Below, in pieces: positions 44,762 through 52,463 of a stretch of 64,000 nt of DNA. This DNA comes from Thermoanaerobaculia bacterium (GTDB lineage Bacteria > Acidobacteriota > Thermoanaerobaculia > Multivoradales > JAHEKO01). The notes under the pieces were generated by a model. It ran no database searches. It was given only the letters and a program-made list of their open reading frames with translations, and was not told the origin of the DNA. The stretch spans positions 1 through 64,000 of the forward strand of contig CAMYOG010000034.1 in the NCBI GenBank assembly GCA_947259925.1, read 5' to 3'. Position 1 is the first letter of the stretch; every line of letters starts with the position of its first letter. Both the position numbers and the translations under genes were made by a program.

Positions 44762-45253
44762 ATGCACGTGTGGAAGAGACTACTGCTCGCGCTCGCGGTC
44801 ATCGCTGTGCCGGTCGATGCGGAGGTCGCTCGCGAGGGCACCTTCGATGCGACCTGGTCGCTCGAGGGGAGCCGCGAATCGATCGAGATCGAGGGTCAAC
44901 CGATCAGCGCCTACGTCCTGACCGGCGAGGTCAAGGTCCGCCGCAGCGACGGACTCTCGTCCCGGTTCGAGTCGACCTGCACCGGGGTGAGCGACGACAA
45001 GACCGGTGGCGCTGCCCGGTGCACCTGGACGGACGACAAAGGCGATCAAGTTCTGCTCCTTTTTACCGGCAGGATCATCGGCTCGATGGGCACGACCCGC
45101 GAAGCGGACGGCGAGATCCTCGGTGGCACCGGCAGGTACCAGGGACTCCAGGGCTGGATCAGGACCGATTGGCTGTTCTGGGAATCGGTGCGCGAAGAGG
45201 GCAAAGTGACCGGGCGCGACACCGAGACGACCGGCGGCTGGAAGCTGCCGTAG
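44762..45253 (+). CDS. Small secreted beta-barrel-like protein
   Basis: 163 aa with a signal peptide (LLLALAVIAVPVDAE). The mature part is nearly all beta strand, ending in GEILGGTGRYQGLQGWIRTDW and a short tail. The GGTGxYxGxxGW block is shared with the protein at 52464-52952. It resembles allene-oxide-cyclase-like small barrels used as secreted scaffold or binding proteins. It is 22 nt downstream of mltF and should be co-transcribed. Two cysteines (residues about 72 and 86) may form a disulfide. Function unknown. Confidence 0.72.
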   Translation: MHVWKRLLLALAVIAVPVDAEVAREGTFDATWSLEGSRESIEIEGQPISAYVLTGEVKVRRSDGLSSRFESTCTGVSDDKTGGAARCTWTDDKGDQVLLLFTGRIIGSMGTTREADGEILGGTGRYQGLQGWIRTDWLFWESVREEGKVTGRDTETTGGWKLP

Positions 45254-45395
45254 GCGCCGACCGAGGGCGCCAGTGCTGACGTCTCCGGTCATGGTCTTCT
45301 GATTCCGTTCCCCGTAGCGTTGTTGCATGCTGCGGCTCCTGCCGCGGCCGCAGCGCGGCGCTTCCGAGCCGCGCCATCCACCGGAGGAACAATCG

Positions 45396-45818
45396 ATGAC
45401 CGACCGCGATCTATGGGGAACGGCCGCGCTGGTGGTCGAGCCCGATCCAGAGGTGAGAGCTCTCGTGCGTCGAGTGCTCGCTCAACGGGGCCACACCGTT
45501 CTGGAGGCATCGACCCATCGCGAGGCGGTCGAGCTGCTCGCCGACTCCCACCTCGCGATCCGTATTCTGATCGTCGAGCTCGTGCTCCCCGATCTCGCGG
45601 GCTGGCATCTCGCGCGGATCATCAGGGCGATCGAGCCCGGGCTACCGATCATCTTCATGTCGGCGGCGGAGGAGTCGGCTGCCGCCGTGATGGATCACCT
45701 CGGCGATGTTTCCTGGAGCTTCCTGCGCAAGCCGATCACCGAGCGGCTGCTGATCGACGAGCTCCGGGCGCAGCTCGGCTCGGTACAGCTGGGCTGCGTC
45801 GGTGGGAGCCTCGACTAG
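45396..45818 (+). CDS. Stand-alone receiver domain with Glu at the phospho-site
   Basis: 140 aa; the ATG at 45396 follows GGAGGAA. A CheY-like fold: LVVEPDPEVRALVRRVL (acidic pocket), LIVELVLPDLAGWHLAR, IIFMSAAEES (Ser/Ala switch), SFLRKPITERLLIDEL (Lys-Pro). The position that is Asp in active receivers (IxxDxxLP) is Glu here (GTC GAG CTC), and the acidic pair is EPD. It may be locked in an active-like state or signal by other means. There is no output domain. Its stop overlaps the convergent DUF4136 gene by 4 nt. Confidence 0.85.
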   Translation: MTDRDLWGTAALVVEPDPEVRALVRRVLAQRGHTVLEASTHREAVELLADSHLAIRILIVELVLPDLAGWHLARIIRAIEPGLPIIFMSAAEESAAAVMDHLGDVSWSFLRKPITERLLIDELRAQLGSVQLGCVGGSLD

Positions 45819-46414
45819 TTCTGCTCTGCCTTGAGCTGGCGAATCGCGCGCGCGCGGTTACCGTGCATCTCGTCCCACTGATTCATCAGCTTATCGAGCG
45901 CCTTGGAGAGCTTCTTCTCGTTCTTGTGGTAGTCGCGCTTGAGCGCCGCGGTCGCCATGCCGCGCCAGACGAGGAGCCGTCGCTCACGATCCCAGACGTC
46001 CACGATAAGAGTGCCTTCCTTGAACCTGAACGTCTTCTTGGTGACGTCGCGGGTGCCGACACCGCCATCCCAGTAGGTGCCGGGAGTGAAGCTCTCACCG
46101 TAGGCGTATTCGAGGTCGTTCAGGGTCAGCTCGAGCTCGCCCCAGTAGGCTGCGTAGTAGACGATGTAGACGTCCGGATCCGACGCGGCGACGGTGAGCG
46201 CGCCCTCCAGGGCGTACTCGGACAGCCTCTGGACGACGTGGTCGTGGAGCGAGTGGGAGACCCGCCGGAGATCTCTCGAGGTCGGACGGATCTGGAAGGT
46301 CTTGTACTCGCTGAACGCCGTCGCGTTGTCGTAGTCGACGTGGACCTTCTGACCGAGCGCCGGGAGGGTGACGAAGAGGAGCAATCCTGCGAGGACGAGT
46401 CGGTCGATTCGCAT
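45815..46414 (-). CDS. DUF4136-like secreted protein
   Basis: 199 aa with a signal peptide (LVLAGLLLFVTLPALGQ). It continues KVHVDYDNATAFSEYKTFQI, the DUF4136 opening, and ends with EGTLIVDVWDRERRLLVWRGMA and a basic tail. It is a paralogue of the gene at 4400-4930 but longer. It diverges from the AraC regulator, which may control it. Longer upstream frames extend antisense into the regulator and are rejected. Confidence 0.85.
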   Translation of the reverse strand: MRIDRLVLAGLLLFVTLPALGQKVHVDYDNATAFSEYKTFQIRPTSRDLRRVSHSLHDHVVQRLSEYALEGALTVAASDPDVYIVYYAAYWGELELTLNDLEYAYGESFTPGTYWDGGVGTRDVTKKTFRFKEGTLIVDVWDRERRLLVWRGMATAALKRDYHKNEKKLSKALDKLMNQWDEMHGNRARAIRQLKAEQN

Positions 46415-46508
46415 GCACGCATTGTAGGGGATTCCGGCATAATCCGCGGTGGTGAAGGGCGAGTCGGGACCAAGTGCCAGGGGTATTGCCGGGCGGGCCG
46501 GTTGAGTC

Positions 46509-47519
46509 ATGGCGACTCTCGAGACCAGCCTGGCGCGCGGGCCGCTCTTTCTGCTCGATCGAGCCGAGGAGCTGGGGATCGATCGATCGACCCTGCTGGC
46601 GGCCGCTCGACTCGACGAGGAAGACCTTCGCGATCCGGACGCGCGGGTGCCGATACCCGCATTCGTCGCGCTCTGGCGGGCCCTTCTGGAGTCGCGCCCC
46701 GACCCGGGCCTCGGGCTCCGATTCGGCGCCGCCATGACCGCGCGAGAGGTCGGACTCGTCGGGTATCTGATGATGCACAGTCCCGATCTCGAGACCGCGC
46801 TCCGCAGACTGGTCCGCTTCTGCCGGATTCTGGGAGAGACCAACCGCGCCAGCCTGACGGTCGAGCGCGGCACCGGTACCTTCTCGTGGGAGCCGGACTC
46901 GCGGCTGCAGGCCATCCCGCAGACGATCGACTGGATTCTCGCCGCGGTATTGACTGTCAGCGAAGAGCTCACCGGCAGCGAGTTGCGACCGCTCGAGGTC
47001 CATTACCCCCATCCGAAGCCGGCGACGCCAGGTGCGGTGCCGGGCGGTGGGCGTACGCGCGCGCGCTGGGATCGGGAGCGGGCCGCGCTGGTACTCCGAG
47101 CCAGCGACTTGAAGCGCTCGGTGAGCGCCGCCGACAGCACCCTCGGCTCGTATCTCGAGAAGCACGCCGAGACCGTCCTCCGGGCGCTGCCATTCCAGCA
47201 TTCCTACTCCCGCCGGACTCGGCTCGCCATCTGGAGCCAGCTCCGCGAGGGTGAGCCGACGCTCGACTGCGTCGCCCGCGAGCTCAAGATTCGACCGCGC
47301 ACGCTCCAGCGGCGTCTCAACGAAGAGGGATCGTCGTTCTCCGAGCTCCTGGACGAGGTGCGACGGACGCTGGCCACGTCGCTGCTCGAGGACCGGAGTC
47401 TCGGCATCCACGAGATCGCCTTCCTGCTCGGCTATTCCGAGCCGAGCGCCTTCTACCGGGCGTTCCGTCGCTGGCAGCAGGTTTCTCCGAGCGCCTTCCG
47501 GGCGGCCGCCGCGGGCTGA
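46509..47519 (+). CDS. AraC-family transcriptional regulator
   Basis: 336 aa. Residues 1-210 fit the arabinose-binding-like N-domain of the OruR/ArgR-type AraC group (ADALVPIPAFVALWRALLE-like block, LGLRFGAAMTAREVGLVGYLMMHS). Residues 235-335 form the double HTH (VARELKIRPRTLQRRLNEEG, IHEIAFLLGYSEPSAFYRAFRRW), with the classical SEPSAFYRAFRRWQxxSPSxFR ending. It diverges from the DUF4136 gene 94 nt away. Ligand unknown. Confidence 0.93.
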   Translation: MATLETSLARGPLFLLDRAEELGIDRSTLLAAARLDEEDLRDPDARVPIPAFVALWRALLESRPDPGLGLRFGAAMTAREVGLVGYLMMHSPDLETALRRLVRFCRILGETNRASLTVERGTGTFSWEPDSRLQAIPQTIDWILAAVLTVSEELTGSELRPLEVHYPHPKPATPGAVPGGGRTRARWDRERAALVLRASDLKRSVSAADSTLGSYLEKHAETVLRALPFQHSYSRRTRLAIWSQLREGEPTLDCVARELKIRPRTLQRRLNEEGSSFSELLDEVRRTLATSLLEDRSLGIHEIAFLLGYSEPSAFYRAFRRWQQVSPSAFRAAAAG

Positions 47520-47710
47520 CTGAAAATCCCGCCACCAGGTGACGCCGAGGGTCATGGTCCCATCAAGGGGTCGTCGGTAGCCTATCTCTCGAGACGGGCC
47601 TCGGTTGCTGTTTGCGCCTCTTCCCCCCAATTAGAGGAAATCGTGGTCCGTCGTTTTTGTTTCTCTCGAAGCCCTCGGCGAGAGCCATCCGCTGCTAGAG
47701 TTCTCGACCG

Positions 47711-49039
47711 ATGAAGTCGGTCGACCGGATGAGTTGGACTAGAAGCATCGTAGCTCTACTGGCGCTCGCGGTTCTCGCTGCTGGTGCCGCGGCGGAGGTC
47801 GAGTCGGCCCCGATCTTCCGCGCCAGCGAGATCCTGCCGCCGGAGCTGGCCGAGAGCGGCGATCATCGGGTGGTCGAGCTGGTCCACAACGACGGCTTCA
47901 TGCACCGGTTCGAGATCAGGTCCGAGTTCGGTGATTTCGACGCTCGTGGCGAGCCGATGCTGGCGATCCGGGTGCACGAGGTCCACGCCCTGGCGCAGCT
48001 CGACGAGTTGTCCAAGACGGAGGTCTTCGCCGACGCGGTCGCGCGGGCGGCGAGAGGACAGGGCGATGCGGTCAAGGAGTTCGCCGATCGTCCGGTCGAG
48101 ACCGTCAAGGGGATCCCGGGTGGTGTGAAGCGGATGTTCCGGAGCTACAAGCGCGACGCCAAGGAGGTCAAGGAAGAGGTCGACGAGGCCAGAGAGGACG
48201 AGGAGCCCGAGGAGGGTGATGGATCCGAGGACGACGAAGCGGACAGCGAGGAGGACGGAGTCGGCACCGGCAAGTACGCTAAGCGCTACTTGGGCCTCAA
48301 TCGCGCCGAGATGAGGTGGTACCAGCAGCTCCAGGTCGACCCCTACACGACCAACGAGATCCTGAGGAAAGAGATCAAGGAGGTGGCTCGGGTGGACGCT
48401 GCCGGCAGCTTCGGCATGCGGTTCGCGCCGATTCCCCGCATTCCCGGCGTCAACTACCTGAGCGATGTGGCGAAGATCGTCTGGACCATGGACCCTCGCG
48501 AGCTGGTCGAGCTCAACATGAAGAAGCTCGCCGAGATGGGTGCCCGCGAAGAGCTGATCGACGAGCTGGTCGAGAACCCGGCGATCACCCCGAGCTACCA
48601 GACCGCCGTCGTCGTCATTCTCGGCTCGCTCGAGGGAGCGGGCGGCCGGGTCAGCCTGGTCGAGCAGGCTGCGGGACTGGAGACCGAGGAGCAGGCGATC
48701 TTCTTCGTCCAGAGCCTGTCCCAGCTCGGCGAGTACCACGCCAGCGCGACGCCGATCGAGCGCCTGGTCGGTCGCACCCGGGTCCCGGTGGCGCTGACGA
48801 GAGACGGCAAGCTGGTCGGTTTCGCCTCGGTCGATCATCTCAGCTGGACCGAGGAGGCGAGCGACATCGCCGAGGGCTTCCATCGGGCCTACGCCGACGT
48901 CGACGCCACACGGCGCGAGCTCCGGCTGCGGGGTACCGCGTCCGAGCTGGCCCGGGAGCAACTGGGCGCTTTGGGATGGACGGTCGTGGAGCGGGTGCCG
49001 GCGTCTTCGACACCGGGAGCGGCGAAGAGTCCATCATGA
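47711..49039 (+). CDS. Secreted protein with acidic linker, unknown function
   Basis: 442 aa; signal peptide IVALLALAVLAAGAAAE. The N-domain ends in a helical stretch (FRSYKRDAKEVKEEVDEARE) that runs into a strongly acidic segment (residues about 160-185, mostly Glu and Asp). A predicted alpha/beta C-domain follows (YAKRYLGLNRAEMRWYQQL, QTAVVVILGSLEGAGGRVSLVEQA, FFVQSLSQLGEYHASATP). Its stop overlaps the start of the patatin-barrel gene by 4 nt, so the two products probably act together. I do not recognise the family. Confidence 0.75.
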   Translation: MKSVDRMSWTRSIVALLALAVLAAGAAAEVESAPIFRASEILPPELAESGDHRVVELVHNDGFMHRFEIRSEFGDFDARGEPMLAIRVHEVHALAQLDELSKTEVFADAVARAARGQGDAVKEFADRPVETVKGIPGGVKRMFRSYKRDAKEVKEEVDEAREDEEPEEGDGSEDDEADSEEDGVGTGKYAKRYLGLNRAEMRWYQQLQVDPYTTNEILRKEIKEVARVDAAGSFGMRFAPIPRIPGVNYLSDVAKIVWTMDPRELVELNMKKLAEMGAREELIDELVENPAITPSYQTAVVVILGSLEGAGGRVSLVEQAAGLETEEQAIFFVQSLSQLGEYHASATPIERLVGRTRVPVALTRDGKLVGFASVDHLSWTEEASDIAEGFHRAYADVDATRRELRLRGTASELAREQLGALGWTVVERVPASSTPGAAKSPS

Positions 49040-51237
49040 AGCGGGCGCTGCGCTCGGCCGGCGGCGCCCTCCTGCTCGGGATTCTGCTCGTCTCGATCGA
49101 GCCGCAAGCGCTGGCCGCCGAAGAGCGTCCGAAGATCGGCCTGGCGCTCGGCGGCGGTGGCGCCAAGGGCGGTGCGCACGTCGGCGTGCTGAGAGTGCTC
49201 GAAGAGTTCCACGTGCCGGTCGACTACATCGCCGGCACCAGCATCGGTGCGATCGTCGGCGGCCTCTACGCGACCGGTATGTCGGTCGACGAGCTCGAGA
49301 CGGCGCTGACGACACAGGACTGGGCCGACCTGCTGCGCGATCGTCCCGCGCGCAAAGATCTGTCGTACCGCCGCAAGGAGGAGGACGCGCGCTATCTGTT
49401 CGACCTGGAGGTCGGCTTGTCGAAGAAGGGCATCGAGTTCCCTAGCGGCTTGCTCAACGGCCAGAAGCTCTTCTTCATGCTTCAGTCTTTCACCCTGCCG
49501 GTGGCCGCGATCGACGACTTCGACCAGCTGTCAATTCCGTTTCGCGCGGTCGCCACCGACGTCGGGAGCGGCGAGATGGTGGTTCTGTCGGGCGGCAACC
49601 TGGCGAGCGCGATTCGGGCGAGTATGGCGCTCCCGGCGATCTTCTCTCCGGTCGAGCTCGACGGCCGACTGCTGGTGGATGGCGGCATGGTCAACAACCT
49701 GCCGGTCGATGTCGTCCGCGAGATGGGAGCCGATATCGTCATCGCGGTCGATCTCGGGGCGCCGCTGTCCTCCCGCCAGGTCGAGAGCATGGTCGAGGTC
49801 CTGAGCCAGACCATGCGCATGCTGACGCGCCCCAACGTGAAGAGCCGTCTCGAGGATGCCGACCTGGTGCTCACGCCCCCCTTGAAGGGCCAGTACAAGA
49901 CCATGGACTTCGACGTGATCAGCGAGATCATTCCGCTCGGGATCGAAGCCGCCGAGGCGGAGCTGGAAGCGCTCCGACGTCTCTCGATCGACGAGGAGGA
50001 GTACTGCAAGCTCCGGGCTGCGCAGCGCCCCGTCAAGGCTGCACCTGGCTCTCTCGCCTTCGTTCGCGTGGAGGGAAACCAGCGGGTCGATCTTCGGATC
50101 ATCGAGAACCAGCTGCGGCTCGAGGCCGGAGACGAGCCCGACCTCGAGGTCTTGTTCGATGATCTGAACCGTGTCTACGGTCTGGGTGACTTCGAGCGGG
50201 TCGACTTCAGGGTCGAGAGAGACCCGGGCACCGGCACTAACGGCATCGTGGTACAGACCCGGGAGAAGCCTTGGGGTCCGAACTACCTGCACTTCGGTCT
50301 CCGGATCCAGAGCGATCTGGACGGCGAGACCGAGCTCGGTCTGTTGACCAACGTGACCATGACCCGACTGAACAAGCGGGGAGCGGAGCTGCGCACCGAC
50401 CTGCTTCTCGGCACCGTGCGGCGCATTACGTCAGAGTTCTACCAGCCGTTCGATTTCGACGGCCGGTGGTTCATCGCTCCGAGCCTCGAATTCGAGTCGG
50501 AGCGAGTGGGCTTCTTCGAGGACGGGCGGCGAGTGGCCGACCTCGACGTCGACGTCCTTACCGCCGCCCTCGACCTCGGACTTCAGTTCACCAAGTTCGC
50601 GGAAGTCCGATTCGGCGTCGAGAGCGGGGTCGCCAACGTCGACATCGCAACCGGCGAGATCCCGGAGGAGTCCCGGCCCTCGTTCGTTCGCGACGACGTT
50701 GATTTCGGCGGCCTCAGCTTCGAGGTCAACTCCGATCGGCTCGACAGCGCGACGATCCCGAGAGACGGGGGCGTCTCGAGGATCCGGGCGTTCTCGTCCT
50801 TCGACTCACTTGGAGCAGAAGACGAATTCGACCGCGTCGAGCTGTCGGCCGTCGGCTTCAAGAGCCGCGGCCGCAGCACCTACCTCGGCAGCCTCGACGG
50901 CGGCTGGAGCTCCGGCGACCTGCCGGAGTACGCGCTCTTCACGCTCGGCGGCTTCGCTTCACTCTCCGGCTTCAGCGAGCGTGAGCTGCGCGGCCAGTAC
51001 TTCGGCGTCGCGCGCTGCGGCTACTACCGCAACGTGTTCGGCAAGGCCTACCTCGGCGGCTGGCTCGAGTACGGCAACGTCTGGCAGACGAGCGACGAGA
51101 TCGATCTCGACAACGCGATCTTCACTGCGACCGCCTTCCTCGGCTGGGACCTTCAGATCGGTCCGCTCTACCTGGCCTGGGGCCAGGCCGAAGAGGGAAA
51201 TAGCAAGATCTACGTCTCGCTCGGGAGGACGCTGTAG
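49036..51237 (+). CDS. Patatin-like phospholipase with POTRA and outer-membrane barrel
   Basis: 733 aa, coupled to the preceding gene (ATGA), signal peptide LLLGILLVSIEPQALAAEE. The patatin domain (residues 30-330) keeps the oxyanion loop LALGGGGAKGGAHVGV, nucleophile YIAGTSIGAIVGG and catalytic Asp in DGGMVNNLP. A POTRA-like module follows (FVRVEGNQRVDLRIIENQL), then a BamA-type 16-strand barrel ending in a Leu after a beta signal (KIYVSLGRTL). The layout is that of PlpD, a type Vd self-secreting lipase. It is probably an outer-membrane-anchored phospholipase A exposed on or released from the cell surface. Confidence 0.92.
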   Translation: MKRALRSAGGALLLGILLVSIEPQALAAEERPKIGLALGGGGAKGGAHVGVLRVLEEFHVPVDYIAGTSIGAIVGGLYATGMSVDELETALTTQDWADLLRDRPARKDLSYRRKEEDARYLFDLEVGLSKKGIEFPSGLLNGQKLFFMLQSFTLPVAAIDDFDQLSIPFRAVATDVGSGEMVVLSGGNLASAIRASMALPAIFSPVELDGRLLVDGGMVNNLPVDVVREMGADIVIAVDLGAPLSSRQVESMVEVLSQTMRMLTRPNVKSRLEDADLVLTPPLKGQYKTMDFDVISEIIPLGIEAAEAELEALRRLSIDEEEYCKLRAAQRPVKAAPGSLAFVRVEGNQRVDLRIIENQLRLEAGDEPDLEVLFDDLNRVYGLGDFERVDFRVERDPGTGTNGIVVQTREKPWGPNYLHFGLRIQSDLDGETELGLLTNVTMTRLNKRGAELRTDLLLGTVRRITSEFYQPFDFDGRWFIAPSLEFESERVGFFEDGRRVADLDVDVLTAALDLGLQFTKFAEVRFGVESGVANVDIATGEIPEESRPSFVRDDVDFGGLSFEVNSDRLDSATIPRDGGVSRIRAFSSFDSLGAEDEFDRVELSAVGFKSRGRSTYLGSLDGGWSSGDLPEYALFTLGGFASLSGFSERELRGQYFGVARCGYYRNVFGKAYLGGWLEYGNVWQTSDEIDLDNAIFTATAFLGWDLQIGPLYLAWGQAEEGNSKIYVSLGRTL

Positions 51238-51296
51238 ATGAGCTGATCTGCTCGCTTGTCTCCGCGAGTCGAGACTCACACGGATGTGCCAGCGAA

Positions 51297-51343
51297 TTGA
51301 CGGCTGGCGATAAAGTGGCTACAATCGACTTGGAGTGGCTACA
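51297..51343 (+). promoter_or_regulatory. Promoter and direct-repeat operator of a Phd-VapC module
   Basis: TTGACG (51297-51302), a 17-bp spacer and TACAAT (51320-51325) form a good sigma-70-type promoter about 17 nt before the antitoxin ATG. AGTGGCTACA occurs twice, at 51314-51323 over the -10 box and at 51334-51343 touching the start codon; the 20-bp offset puts both on the same DNA face. This is a likely antitoxin autoregulation site. Confidence 0.68.
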
Positions 51344-51615
51344 TGAAGCCGAGGGCGAGAGTCGGCATTCGCGAACTCAAGAACGAGGCTTCGCGCATCA
51401 TCAATGAAGTGTGCGAGCGAGAGGCTGAATACATCGTGACCAAGCGAGGTGAGCCGGTTGCTGTGCTGCGAGCAGTCCGGCAGAGCGACGTCGGAGACGA
51501 CCGTTCCGCTCAGGTTGCACGTGCTCTGGAAAACCTCAGGCGGACCGCCAAGGAGATTGGTCGACTCTCGAGCGGCGAGAGCGCTGCATCCGTGGTCTCG
51601 CGCCAACGGCGCTAG
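51343..51615 (+). CDS. Phd/YefM-family antitoxin
   Basis: 90 aa: ARVGIRELKNEASRIINEVC followed by EYIVTKRGEPVAVLRAVRQ is the family's DNA-binding core. A GGAG site precedes the ATG. The PIN toxin follows after 9 nt. It neutralises that toxin and probably represses the shared promoter through the tandem AGTGGCTACA repeats. Confidence 0.9.
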   Translation: MKPRARVGIRELKNEASRIINEVCEREAEYIVTKRGEPVAVLRAVRQSDVGDDRSAQVARALENLRRTAKEIGRLSSGESAASVVSRQRR

Positions 51616-51624
51616 GGGGCTCTC

Positions 51625-52023
51625 TTGTGGGTTGTCGACGCCAGCGTCTATATCGCGGCGGCCACAGAGTCTGATCGGAACCACGAGCGTGCCCGCATCT
51701 GGCTCGAGGAGTCCGCCGCAGGATCGTTGGTCGCACCGAACCTCCTGCTCACAGAGCTGGCAGCCTCTGTACGTCGCTTGACGTCCAGTCGGCGGGCGGC
51801 CGAGCGAGCGGTCGCGGAGTTACGAGACGATGGCCTCGTCGAGCTGGTCCCGCTCACCAGGGAACGTGGACTGCAAGCTGCTGAGGTAGCTGCGATGACG
51901 GGCGTGAGGGGAGCCGACTCCGTGTATCTGGCGCTGGCTCGGGAGTTGGACGCATCGCTGATCACTCTCGATCGGCAGCAGCTCGAGAGGGGCAAGATGG
52001 TCGCGACAGTTCGCAGGCCTTGA
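51625..52023 (+). CDS. PIN-domain toxin, VapC family
   Basis: 132 aa from a TTG. WVVDASVYIAAATESD gives the first Asp, NLLLTELAASVRRL the Glu, VRGADSVYLALARELDA the third acidic residue and SLITLDRQQLERG the last Asp. It belongs to the two-gene module with the antitoxin 9 nt upstream and lies just before a tRNA cluster, a common resting place of mobile toxin-antitoxin genes. Confidence 0.91.
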   Translation: MWVVDASVYIAAATESDRNHERARIWLEESAAGSLVAPNLLLTELAASVRRLTSSRRAAERAVAELRDDGLVELVPLTRERGLQAAEVAAMTGVRGADSVYLALARELDASLITLDRQQLERGKMVATVRRP

Positions 52024-52064
52024 ACAGACGGAGTGCTGGGTCCCTGGGATAAACTGACCTTCGA

Positions 52065-52141
52065 CGGGGCGTGGCGCAGTCTGGTAGCGCATCTGCTTTG
52101 GGAGCAGAGGGTCGTCAGTTCAAATCTGGCCGCCCCGACCA
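52065..52141 (+). tRNA. tRNA-Pro (anticodon TGG)
   Basis: The acceptor stem CGGGGCG pairs with CGCCCCG, followed by an encoded CCA. The D-arm (GCGCAGTCTGGTAGCGC), anticodon stem TCTGC/GCAGA with loop TTTGGGA, and T-arm with GTTCAAATC are complete. The anticodon TGG reads proline codons. Confidence 0.95.
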
Positions 52142-52155
52142 CGGTGACCGCACAC

Positions 52156-52232
52156 CTGCCAGTAGCTCAGCTGGATAGAGCAGCGGCCTTCTAAGCCGCG
52201 GGTCGGGGGTTCGAATCCCTCCTGGCAGGCCA
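52156..52232 (+). tRNA. tRNA-Arg (anticodon TCT)
   Basis: Acceptor stem CTGCCAG pairs with CTGGCAG, discriminator G, CCA encoded. Anticodon stem GCGGC/GCCGC encloses CTTCTAA, so the anticodon is TCT, reading AGA and AGG. The T-arm is GGGGGTTCGAATCCCTC. Its 3' end is copied several times in the hairpin repeats that follow and in a decayed tRNA copy at 53261-53319. Confidence 0.94.
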
Positions 52233-52252
52233 TGACTTCGCTGGCGCTCGTC

Positions 52253-52453
52253 CTGTCCCGCCAGGAGGGATTCGGAGGTCGCGCTGGCGACTGGCGTCGC
52301 CGTCGCTCGTAGCGAATCCCTCTGGCGCAAAGATCACTCAGCTTGCCCTCAAGATCACTCAGCTTGCCCTCAGAGCTGTCCCGCCAGGAGGGATTCGGAG
52401 GTCGCTCTGGCGACTGGCGTCGCCGTCGCTCGCAGCGAATCCCTCCTGGCAGG
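52253..52453. repeat. tRNA-Arg tail-derived hairpin repeats (two copies)
   Basis: Two near-identical units of about 75 bp lie at 52253-52327 and 52376-52453. Each has an inverted-repeat stem made from the T-arm and acceptor end of the upstream tRNA-Arg: GCCAGGAGGGATTCG pairs with CGAATCCCTCCTGGC (15 bp, perfect in unit 2; unit 1 has lost one base of the 3' arm). An inner hairpin (GGCGAC/GTCGCC) lies between. The second unit ends CGAATCCCTCCTGGCAGG, the exact tRNA 3' end. Such tRNA-linked palindromes could be structural RNA, terminator or attachment-site remnants. Confidence 0.85.
52330..52371. repeat. Tandem 21-bp duplication between the hairpins
   Basis: A 21-bp unit beginning AAGATCACTCAGC and ending TTGCCCTC occurs twice back to back and fills the space between the two tRNA-derived hairpins. 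It is an exact duplication, thus recent. Confidence 0.9.
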
Positions 52454-52463
52454 TCAGCTGTGA

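Noticed and set aside
45320..47254. 644-codon plus-strand frame
   Set aside because: It spans the receiver gene, the antisense of the DUF4136 gene and the AraC gene in other frames; the sequence is low-complexity Arg/Ala/Gly.
52253..52453. CRISPR array
   Set aside because: Only two units, palindromic and derived from a tRNA end, separated by a tandem duplication rather than unique spacers; no cas genes.
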